From the NCBI GenBank assembly GCA_009925805.1, contig RFQF01000082.1:1-9025 (forward strand): a stretch of DNA of 9,025 nucleotides, written 5' to 3'. Positions 1 through 5,100 of this stretch are shown here, piece by piece. The position numbers and the translations under genes were made by a program. Under the pieces are notes generated by a model. The model worked only from the letters and a program-made list of their open reading frames with translations, made no database searches and had not been told where the DNA came from. Positions within the stretch are counted from its first letter, which is position 1. Each line of letters opens with the position of its first letter. This stretch comes from Flavobacteriia bacterium. GTDB lineage: Bacteria > Bacteroidota > Bacteroidia > Flavobacteriales_D > Crocinitomicaceae.

Positions 1-495
1 GGCAAAATTATCGGCGGAGGACTTCCGGTGGGGGCCTACGGTGCTTCCCAGGCAATTATGGCGCATGTATCGCCGGACGGCCCAGTATATCAAGCAGGAA
101 CGCTTTCCGGAAATCCAGTAGCTATGGCTGCGGGGATTGCTCAGTTGGAACTCTGTTTGGCCCCAGATTTTTACCGTGAGATGGAAGCAAAAACGCACGA
201 ATTCGTTAACCGAGTTAACGCGTTTTCTCGAGTTAAAGGATATCCCTTTGAATTGATCTCTTTGGCTTCTGTTTTTTGGCTTTCGTTTAATGGAAAAAAG
301 ACCATTCATCGAGCCGACCATATAAATCCGGACATGAGCGCCTTCAACAAGCTTCACGCGTTTCTGTTAAATAACGGCATTTACTTAGGTCCAAGCGGCT
401 ACGAGGTTGGGTTTATATCTTCTGCCCATACGTCAGAGGATCTAGCCTGGGCCGCGAATGTTTTTTGTCAAGGACTAGACGATATTTATGCCTAG
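1..495 (+). CDS. hemL: Glutamate-1-semialdehyde 2,1-aminomutase, C-terminal part (5' end outside window)
   Basis: This PLP enzyme converts glutamate-1-semialdehyde to 5-aminolevulinate, the first committed tetrapyrrole precursor of the C5 pathway, in the cytoplasm. The reading frame is open from base 1, and the visible 164 residues begin exactly at the PLP-lysine motif GKIIGGGLPVGAYG, with the Schiff-base lysine as the second residue. GTLSGNP follows at residues 33-39 and the family's C-terminal signature GIYLGPSGYEVGFISSAH lies near residues 117-134. E. coli HemL is about 426 residues with its lysine at 265, so the length from the lysine onward is normal and about 260 residues lie upstream of the window. 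The stop overlaps the start of the next gene by 8 bp, which indicates co-transcription with the dehydrogenase and carotenoid genes. The usual GSMF stretch is ASVF here, a mild variation. The truncation is the window edge, not a pseudogene. Confidence 0.96.
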   Translation, partial: GKIIGGGLPVGAYGASQAIMAHVSPDGPVYQAGTLSGNPVAMAAGIAQLELCLAPDFYREMEAKTHEFVNRVNAFSRVKGYPFELISLASVFWLSFNGKKTIHRADHINPDMSAFNKLHAFLLNNGIYLGPSGYEVGFISSAHTSEDLAWAANVFCQGLDDIYA

Positions 496-1507
496 CACTC
501 CGACCCGAAATCTCGTACTTGGTGGCACGGGATTAATTGGAAGCCACCTGCTGTACACTTTAGCACAAAAAGGTCCTGTTACAGCAACGGCTCAATCCTC
601 AAAAAAGCACAAGAACGTTCAAGCGCTTTTTACTTTTTACAACCCCGAACAAGGGAATTTATGGTATCGAAACATTCAGTGGATTGATTTGGACCTTTTG
701 GATTTTGATGGGATTTCCGAGGCGATTGGTCAAGCTACCCATGTGTATCATTGCGCGGCATTGGTTTCTTTTCACCGAATTGATTTTTACCGTTGCATCG
801 AATTTAACCGGAAGGGAACGGAAAACGTGGTTAATGCTTGTTTATCCTATCCTCAGGTTCAATTATGTTATGTAAGCTCTACCGCCGCCCTGGGAAGAAA
901 TCCGGGGGGGCTTATTGATGAGCGCTGTTCGTGGAAGGCCACGGACAAAAATAGCGGCTATTCCGTGGCAAAATTCGGGGCAGAAAAGGAAGTGTGGCGG
1001 GGGATTGAAGAAGGGCTTTCCGCAGTGATAATTAACCCGTGTACGGTGATCGGACCAGGAATTTGGGAAAGTGGATCTATGGAGTTATTTTACGCTGCCC
1101 GAAAAGGAATGCTCTTCTACCCTAACGGCGGAAATGCTACGGTCGATGTGCGGGATGTGGTCGCTTGCATGATGTATTTAATGGAACAGGGCATTCGCGC
1201 TCAAAAATTTCTATGCACCGGTACAAACCAAGATTTTCGTACGCTATTTACCAAAATTTGCCAACGGTTAGGGAAACCCGTACCGCGGTTTTATGCCCCC
1301 TATTGGCTTGCCTTGTCGTTGTCCTATCTGGTAGAAACCTGGTCGCTATTGCGGGGTAAACGTCGGGGGATGACGATTGAGTCCACACGCGCTGCATATG
1401 CGGTTCGAACCTATAATTCCCGTAAACTTAAAACCTTGGTTCCTTTCGAATTTTGTAGTTTAGAGGATTCTATAGATCACGCCATTCAAGGGAGAATTTT
1501 ACCATGA
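488..1507 (+). CDS. NAD(P)-dependent epimerase/dehydratase-family protein (extended SDR), substrate unknown
   Basis: A 339-residue extended short-chain dehydrogenase/reductase. The N-terminal Rossmann nucleotide-binding motif GGTGLIGSH is at residues 12-20. A VSSTAALG strand (129-136) supplies the catalytic Ser/Thr, and the catalytic YxxxK pair is Y158 and K162 in SGYSVAK. NPCTVIGPG (184-191) and VDVRDVV (219-225) are typical of the dihydroflavonol-reductase / 3-beta-hydroxysteroid-dehydrogenase-like branch. The stretch around residues 269-288 is hydrophobic and could contact membrane or a lipophilic substrate (inference). The start ATG lies inside the hemL stop region (8-bp overlap), and its TGA stop overlaps the next ATG as ATGA, so it sits in the middle of a coupled hemL-carotenoid transcript. 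That position suggests action on a carotenoid, terpenoid or tetrapyrrole intermediate, but nothing in the sequence names the substrate. A run of seven G (904-910) lies inside the gene. Confidence 0.9.
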   Translation: MPSTPTRNLVLGGTGLIGSHLLYTLAQKGPVTATAQSSKKHKNVQALFTFYNPEQGNLWYRNIQWIDLDLLDFDGISEAIGQATHVYHCAALVSFHRIDFYRCIEFNRKGTENVVNACLSYPQVQLCYVSSTAALGRNPGGLIDERCSWKATDKNSGYSVAKFGAEKEVWRGIEEGLSAVIINPCTVIGPGIWESGSMELFYAARKGMLFYPNGGNATVDVRDVVACMMYLMEQGIRAQKFLCTGTNQDFRTLFTKICQRLGKPVPRFYAPYWLALSLSYLVETWSLLRGKRRGMTIESTRAAYAVRTYNSRKLKTLVPFEFCSLEDSIDHAIQGRILP

Positions 1508-2121
1508 AAGAACGGACGGGTATATTTATTCTGATAGTGCTTTATGCGGTGGGTACTGTTGCCTTGATGTTGAAAGACTTAAGGCCGGTGGTTTTACCTT
1601 TGAGTTCCTATACTCTTCTGGTTTCGTTCATTATCCTTATGGGTTCGTTTCGTTGGAAAGGGTCTGTTGTTGGGGTTTCCGTTTTGGTTTTTGCCCTTGG
1701 ATTTGCAGCGGAATGGATCGGGGTGCATCGTGGTTGGTTGTTTGGGAATTACGAATACGGTTCGAATTTAGGCCCAAAAATTTCCGGAGTTCCCATCATC
1801 ATTGGTATAAACTGGGCGATGCTGGCTTTAGTTTCAGGAACTGCAGCAGCCTCTTGGGTAAAAAACCGTTGGTTGCAGGTGCTGGTTGCGGCACTTTTGA
1901 TGACCGGTCTGGACTATTTTATGGAACCGGTTGCTATCGAAAATGGCTATTGGTTTTGGAAGGATGGGAAAATTCCATGGTACAATTACGTTTGTTGGTT
2001 TTTGGTGTCTGTCCTTGCACAGAGTATTCATGGGGTAATGACCAAACCAAAGGCGAACAATACAAGCTGGGTATTGTTTATCTTGTTAATTTTATTTTTT
2101 GTAATTCAATTTATTCTTTAA
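1504..2121 (+). CDS. cruF: CruF/DUF422-family carotenoid biosynthesis protein (carotenoid 1',2'-hydratase-like)
   Basis: A 205-residue polytopic membrane protein, with hydrophobic segments at about residues 7-23, 31-47, 54-70, 97-117, 121-140, 160-180 and 187-205. Conserved polar positions of the DUF422 family are visible: E70 in AAEWIGVHRGWLFGNYEY, D137 and E141 in GLDYFMEP, an aromatic WFW patch near 150-152, and PWYNY at 158-162. Characterised relatives add water across the 1',2' double bond of an acyclic carotenoid end (gamma-carotene in cyanobacteria, bisanhydrobacterioruberin in haloarchaea). The start overlaps the dehydrogenase stop as ATGA, and the stop is 1 bp before the hydroxylase ATG. 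It is clearly shorter than the roughly 280-300 residues I recall for cyanobacterial and archaeal CruF, so identical chemistry is inferred rather than shown. Family membership is well supported; the symbol is tentative. Confidence 0.82.
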   Translation: MKERTGIFILIVLYAVGTVALMLKDLRPVVLPLSSYTLLVSFIILMGSFRWKGSVVGVSVLVFALGFAAEWIGVHRGWLFGNYEYGSNLGPKISGVPIIIGINWAMLALVSGTAAASWVKNRWLQVLVAALLMTGLDYFMEPVAIENGYWFWKDGKIPWYNYVCWFLVSVLAQSIHGVMTKPKANNTSWVLFILLILFFVIQFIL

Positions 2122-2122
2122 C

Positions 2123-2602
2123 ATGTTTTGGTGGGGCCCTCTATTGCTGATTGCAACATTCTTTGGAATGGAGTTCATGGCGTGGTTTACGCACAAATAC
2201 GTCATGCATGGTTTCATGTGGTATTTCCACCGCGATCACCATCAAGTTGAAGCGGGATTTTTTGAAAAAAACGACGTGTTCTTTTTAATCTATGCCATTC
2301 CTTCTTGGTTGGGAATCATGTTGGGGATGATGTACCATTTTTATCCAACGGTTTGGATGGGTTTTGGCATTGCGGCCTACGGTATTGCCTATTTTTTAAT
2401 TCACGATGTGTATATTCACCGCAGGTATAAATTCTTACGGGACGTGGATCACCCCTATTTTTTTGCCATTCGTAAAGCGCACAAAGTGCACCACAAAAAC
2501 CAAGAGAAAGAAGAGGGCGCATGTTTTGGCATGTTGCTCGTTCCGCCTCACTTTTACCGTGAAGCGAAGAAAGCTTGGATGGCTCAAAAAGCCAAAGCAT
2601 GA
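2123..2602 (+). CDS. crtZ: Beta-carotene 3-hydroxylase, CrtZ type (fatty acid hydroxylase superfamily)
   Basis: A 159-residue membrane di-iron hydroxylase that adds 3-hydroxyl groups to beta-ionone rings, giving beta-cryptoxanthin and zeaxanthin. All four histidine clusters of the CrtZ type are present: HKYVMH (24-29), HRDHH (36-40), HDVYIH (94-99) and HKVHH (120-124), ten histidines in all. Hydrophobic segments at about 5-22, 52-72 and 76-93 would place the histidine clusters on the cytoplasmic face. Length is normal for bacterial CrtZ. It starts 1 bp after cruF, and its TGA overlaps the lycopene cyclase ATG as ATGA. Its neighbour makes the rings it hydroxylates, which strongly supports CrtZ over a sterol desaturase. 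Confidence 0.94.
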   Translation: MFWWGPLLLIATFFGMEFMAWFTHKYVMHGFMWYFHRDHHQVEAGFFEKNDVFFLIYAIPSWLGIMLGMMYHFYPTVWMGFGIAAYGIAYFLIHDVYIHRRYKFLRDVDHPYFFAIRKAHKVHHKNQEKEEGACFGMLLVPPHFYREAKKAWMAQKAKA

Positions 2603-3291
2603 GTTATTACGGGTACATTCTACTCTTTTCTTTCTTAGGGCCCCTTGGCCTCAGTTTCGATAAAAAAGTGGCTTTTTACACCAAAATTCCTCGGCTCATT
2701 CTACCGTTAATTGTGGTTTCAGGTGGCTTTCTTTTGTGGGACCAATGGTTCACAGAACGCGGTGTTTGGGGATTCAATGAGGCTTACATTCTAGGGATTC
2801 ATGTTGGGTTGCTTCCCTTGGAGGAGGTGCTCTTTTTTTTGGTGGTCCCGTACAACTGTATTTTTATTTATGAAGTCGTAGGCGCCTACTTCAAGCCCCG
2901 AAACAACTCCCTTTTAAACACGGTTTTCATCCTTTCTTTTATCGCTTTTGGATTGATACTGTTGTTCAAAAATCCTACGGGGTGGTACCCGCTTACCGCC
3001 GTTGTTTTGGCGTTAATTACTGCTACTGCTTTGATCCTTTATCCACCTTTTTGGTTAAGTCAATTCGTGATTGCGTTCTTCATTTGCCTTATTCCGTTCT
3101 TGGTGGTCAACGGCTTGCTGACGGGAGCGGCGACTTCCACCCCAGTGGTTTGGTATAACGAGCAGGCGTTTTCCGGATGGAGAATCCTGACCATCCCCGT
3201 GGAGGATTTATATTACAATTTTGATCTGTTTTTAGGGTTTATTTTGTTTTACCTACTTCCGAAAAACCGCTTACTTCTTAGAAAGCAATAA
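2599..3291 (+). CDS. crtY: Lycopene cyclase, fused CrtYcd type
   Basis: A 230-residue polytopic membrane protein that cyclises lycopene ends to beta-ionone rings (lycopene to gamma- and beta-carotene). It has two homologous halves, as in fused forms of the heterodimeric CrtYc/CrtYd cyclases. The first half carries FDKKVAFYTK (20-29), WDQWF (47-51) and the acidic motif PLEEVLFFLVVPYN (73-86). The second half carries the matching PVEDLYYNF (200-208). The paired E/E and E/D residues are the proposed catalytic acids. I chose ATG 2599 rather than the in-frame ATG 2575 because it makes a 4-bp ATGA overlap with crtZ and gives the usual short N-terminus (MSYYGYILLF) before the first membrane segment. 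Its 3' end overlaps the convergent rfaE2-like gene by 21 bp. A run of eight T (2833-2840) falls in the first acidic motif. Confidence 0.94.
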   Translation: MSYYGYILLFSFLGPLGLSFDKKVAFYTKIPRLILPLIVVSGGFLLWDQWFTERGVWGFNEAYILGIHVGLLPLEEVLFFLVVPYNCIFIYEVVGAYFKPRNNSLLNTVFILSFIAFGLILLFKNPTGWYPLTAVVLALITATALILYPPFWLSQFVIAFFICLIPFLVVNGLLTGAATSTPVVWYNEQAFSGWRILTIPVEDLYYNFDLFLGFILFYLLPKNRLLLRKQ

Positions 3292-3780
3292 AGTGGTTGA
3301 GTACCCTTCAACCAAAGGAAGGGTAGTAACTTGTCCGCCCCAACTTTCCGCTTCGCCTTTTCCCACAATATATCGCGGGTGGTTGGTGTCGGTGATTTCG
3401 GGGTCGTAATCTCCGCCTTTAACAATCATATGAGGTTGAATGGCCAATATCGGCACGATGGGCGTTGATTCATGAAATAAGAGCACATGGTCCACAAAGC
3501 CTAAGGATGCAAGAACTAACAATCGCGCTATTTCGGGATTTACGGGGCGGTTACTTCCTTTACCTAAGGAACGAACCGAATCGTCATCGTTAAGTGCTAC
3601 AAAAAGTTTGTTTCCTAGGCCGGCCGCTTTGGCTAGATAGGTTACATGCCCAAGATGCAGTAGGTCAAAACACCCATTGGTAAACACGATTTTCTGCTTG
3701 TTTAGTCGGTACATTTCGGCTAGTCGTGCTGCCTGATGGCTATCCACAAGTTTGGATTGAATAAAGTCAAATCGACTCAC
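3271..3780 (-). CDS. rfaE2: RfaE2-like nucleotidyltransferase (D-glycero-beta-D-manno-heptose 1-phosphate adenylyltransferase type)
   Basis: A 169-residue stand-alone cytidylyltransferase-fold protein, equivalent to the C-terminal domain of the bifunctional HldE/RfaE. The nucleotide-binding motif GCFDLLHLGHVTYLAKA (36-52, containing HLGH) is followed by DDSVRSLGKGSNRPVN, the STP element (105-107), KGGDY (121-125) and the C-terminal GYSTTLLLSK. Relatives transfer AMP to heptose-1-phosphate to make ADP-heptose for lipopolysaccharide core. The start is GTG, overlapping the panD stop as GTGA. It is preferred over the internal ATG at residue 23 because the upstream 22 residues match the N-terminal helix I recall in Bacteroidota homologues. 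An insertion around residues 128-148 (ITDTNHPRYIVGKGEAESWGG) lengthens the loop after KGGDY relative to E. coli. No heptose kinase is visible, so the exact substrate is inferred. Confidence 0.88.
   Translation of the reverse strand: MSRFDFIQSKLVDSHQAARLAEMYRLNKQKIVFTNGCFDLLHLGHVTYLAKAAGLGNKLFVALNDDDSVRSLGKGSNRPVNPEIARLLVLASLGFVDHVLLFHESTPIVPILAIQPHMIVKGGDYDPEITDTNHPRYIVGKGEAESWGGQVTTLPLVEGYSTTLLLSKK
3294..3325. terminator. Two mutually exclusive stem-loops just after the lycopene cyclase stop (possible terminator or attenuating structure)
   Basis: Stem A pairs 3294-3300 (TGGTTGA) with 3308-3314 (TCAACCA), 7 bp with a 7-base loop. Stem B pairs 3302-3309 (TACCCTTC) with 3318-3325 (GAAGGGTA), 8 bp with an 8-base loop. 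They share bases and cannot form together. The position, 2-10 bases after the crtY stop, suits a transcript end for the carotenoid operon, but neither stem is followed by a U-run on either strand, and the bases also encode the rfaE2 C-terminus. Function is only suggested. Confidence 0.3.
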
Positions 3781-4130
3781 GGCATCAAAAGATTGGTAGA
3801 TTCGTTCGGAAAGACTAAGGCCGGCTTGAAGGATTTGGCTAATTCAACATCCATCGTCGCGTAGCTTATGATAATGACAATATCGCCAACCGCTACTTTT
3901 CGAGCAGCAGGACCGTTCAAGCAAACTGTGCCAGAATCTTTTTCCCCTCGAATTACATACGTTTCGAGGCGTTCTCCGTTGTTGATGTTCACCACTTGTA
4001 CTTTTTCTCCTTCCAACAAGTTGGCAGCGGTCATTAATCGCTCATCCAGCGTAATGCTCCCCATGTAATTGAGTTCTGCCTGAGTAACCGTTACGCGATG
4101 AATCTTCGATTTTAGCACTTGAATCTGCAT
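3777..4130 (-). CDS. panD: Aspartate 1-decarboxylase (pyruvoyl-dependent)
   Basis: Makes beta-alanine from L-aspartate for pantothenate and coenzyme A. The 117-residue proenzyme self-cleaves between G24 and S25 (YMGSIT), and S25 becomes the pyruvoyl group. Residues known in E. coli PanD fall at identical numbers: K9, R54, Y58 and N72, with GDIVIIISYATM at 82-93. This exact register fixes the start at ATG 4130; the upstream in-frame TTG at 4172 would add 14 residues outside the family. It lies 38 bp after panC on the same strand and overlaps the rfaE2-like start by 4 bp. A well-formed promoter immediately upstream suggests it can be transcribed independently of panC. Confidence 0.97.
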   Translation of the reverse strand: MQIQVLKSKIHRVTVTQAELNYMGSITLDERLMTAANLLEGEKVQVVNINNGERLETYVIRGEKDSGTVCLNGPAARKVAVGDIVIIISYATMDVELAKSFKPALVFPNESTNLLMP

Positions 4131-4153
4131 ACCCTTTGAGGTTTTGTGTGGGA

Positions 4154-4184
4154 CAAAAGTAAACGAAATCAACGGGCAATCAAA
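4154..4184 (-). promoter_or_regulatory. Bacteroidota-type promoter upstream of panD
   Basis: On the - strand a TTTG (-33 element, 4184-4181) is followed after exactly 19 bases by TACTTTTG (4161-4154), a full match to the TAnnTTTG -7 consensus. The -7 box ends 23 bases before the panD ATG, predicting a short leader of roughly 15-20 bases. The -33 element lies in the last codons of panC. Its match, spacing, orientation and location agree; no transcription data are available here. Confidence 0.7.
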
Positions 4185-5014
4185 AGCATGTTATCAATTA
4201 ACCTTACGGATCCACAATACGCCGCAACGCAGGCTACCGCTTCAGTTTGAAGTGTTGAAAGGGGTTTTAAGGACTGCTTATCCACGATTTCCAGGTAATC
4301 GAGTTTCAGGGAAGAATTCCGGATTTGATCCCGAGCGCGCTCAAGTAATTCGGTTGTTTCTAGGATTCCGTAGTTTTTTTCGATAAAGGTTAAGGTGTTG
4401 ACCAAAACAAGGGCTTCCGTTTTTTCGGCTTCGTTCAACCTCAAATTTCTGCTGCTTAACGCTAAACCCTGTTCGGATCGAATCGTTGGAACCTCTATCA
4501 ATTCCACGGAAAGTGCAAAATCCGCAATCATTTTTCGAATGATTGCCACTTGTTGAAAATCTTTCATACCGAAATACGCCTTGGTTGGATCAACATGTTG
4601 AAATAAAGCATAAACTACATCCACCACTCCTTGAAAATGCCCGGGACGGGAAGCTCCTTCTAGGCAAGTATCGAGCCCGTTAAAATGAAAACCAGGGGCC
4701 TTAAATTCTTGGGTAAAAAGCTCATCCACTTTTGGAAAATACACGATATCCACACCTTCAGCGCTCAAAAGCTCAAGGTCTTGATTTGGGTTTCTGGGGT
4801 ATTTGTCGAAGTCTTCTGGATTGTTGAATTGTCGCTCATTCACAAAAATGCTTACAACTACCAGATCATTGGCGCGTTTGGCATGGCGAACAAGTTCAAG
4901 GTGCCCTTGATGCAAAGCTCCCATGGTTGGGACAAATCCAATATTTCTTCGCGATGCATGAACCTCATGTAATCGCTCATGCAGTTCAAAAATTTCCGCT
5001 ACTTTTTGAGTCAT
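4169..5014 (-). CDS. panC: Pantoate--beta-alanine ligase (pantothenate synthetase)
   Basis: Condenses pantoate with beta-alanine using ATP to form pantothenate, via a pantoyl-adenylate, in the cytoplasm. The 281 residues match the family length. Visible motifs: PTMGALHQGH (29-38, HxGH nucleotide-binding site), SIFVN-x-x-QF (55-63), LEGASRPGHFQGV (118-130), KDFQQ (151-155) and LSSRN (186-190). The normally invariant-looking NPTQF is NERQF here; N59 and Q62 are kept. The start ATG 5014 places PTMG at the usual distance from the N-terminus. A GGAGGA directly abuts the ATG, unusually close for a working Shine-Dalgarno. Its product partner PanD lies 38 bp downstream, and a -7 promoter box sits 17 bp upstream. 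Confidence 0.97.
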   Translation of the reverse strand: MTQKVAEIFELHERLHEVHASRRNIGFVPTMGALHQGHLELVRHAKRANDLVVVSIFVNERQFNNPEDFDKYPRNPNQDLELLSAEGVDIVYFPKVDELFTQEFKAPGFHFNGLDTCLEGASRPGHFQGVVDVVYALFQHVDPTKAYFGMKDFQQVAIIRKMIADFALSVELIEVPTIRSEQGLALSSRNLRLNEAEKTEALVLVNTLTFIEKNYGILETTELLERARDQIRNSSLKLDYLEIVDKQSLKPLSTLQTEAVACVAAYCGSVRLIDNMLLIAR

Positions 5015-5031
5015 TCCTCCGAGTTGGAAGT

Positions 5032-5039
5032 CAAATCTA
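5032..5039 (-). promoter_or_regulatory. -7 promoter box for panC
   Basis: The - strand reads TAGATTTG, a full TAnnTTTG match, 17 bases before the panC ATG, implying a leader of only about 10-14 bases containing GGAGGA. I see no clear TTTG at the expected -33 distance (about 5059-5062 is CAAC on this strand), so activity may need another factor or a weaker contact. Confidence 0.5.
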
Positions 5040-5070
5040 TGGGTTTTTAGGAACTTTCGTTGAGTTTCCG

Positions 5071-5078
5071 TACCTTTG
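5071..5078 (+). promoter_or_regulatory. -7 promoter box for the starch-synthase-like / DUF4270 / glmS unit
   Basis: TACCTTTG matches TAnnTTTG 22 bases before the ATG at 5101. A T-rich stretch TTTTTAG (5044-5050) lies about 20 bases upstream as an imperfect -33 element. This would drive the three-gene + strand unit. The two opposed -7 boxes are only 31 bases apart, so polymerases on the two promoters should compete. Confidence 0.5.
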
Positions 5079-5100
5079 CTTCCCTATTTAATTGAAATCC

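Noticed and set aside
1..495. hemL as a truncated pseudogene
   Set aside because: The frame is open at base 1, begins mid-motif and matches the expected C-terminal length; the cut is the window edge.
1653..2150. 165-codon + strand reading frame overlapping cruF
   Set aside because: Out-of-frame shadow of cruF; its translation shows no recognisable family and cruF is clearly the real gene.
2575..2598. Upstream ATG for lycopene cyclase at 2575
   Set aside because: It would extend the overlap with crtZ to 28 bp and add a polar MDGSKSQS tail not seen in the family; ATG 2599 gives the ATGA coupling.
2833..2840. T8 tract in lycopene cyclase as a phase-variation site
   Set aside because: It encodes the conserved LFFL of a membrane helix, where Phe codons naturally produce T-runs; no special signal is needed to explain it.
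4131..4172. Longer panD from an in-frame TTG at 4172
   Set aside because: The added 14 residues do not fit the family, and ATG 4130 gives exact E. coli numbering for K9, G24/S25, R54 and Y58. The extra stretch also contains the panD promoter -7 box.
5092..5100. TTG start for the starch-synthase-like gene
   Set aside because: It adds only Leu/Met-Lys-Ser before a good ATG with an A/T-rich leader that begins directly at the first beta strand.
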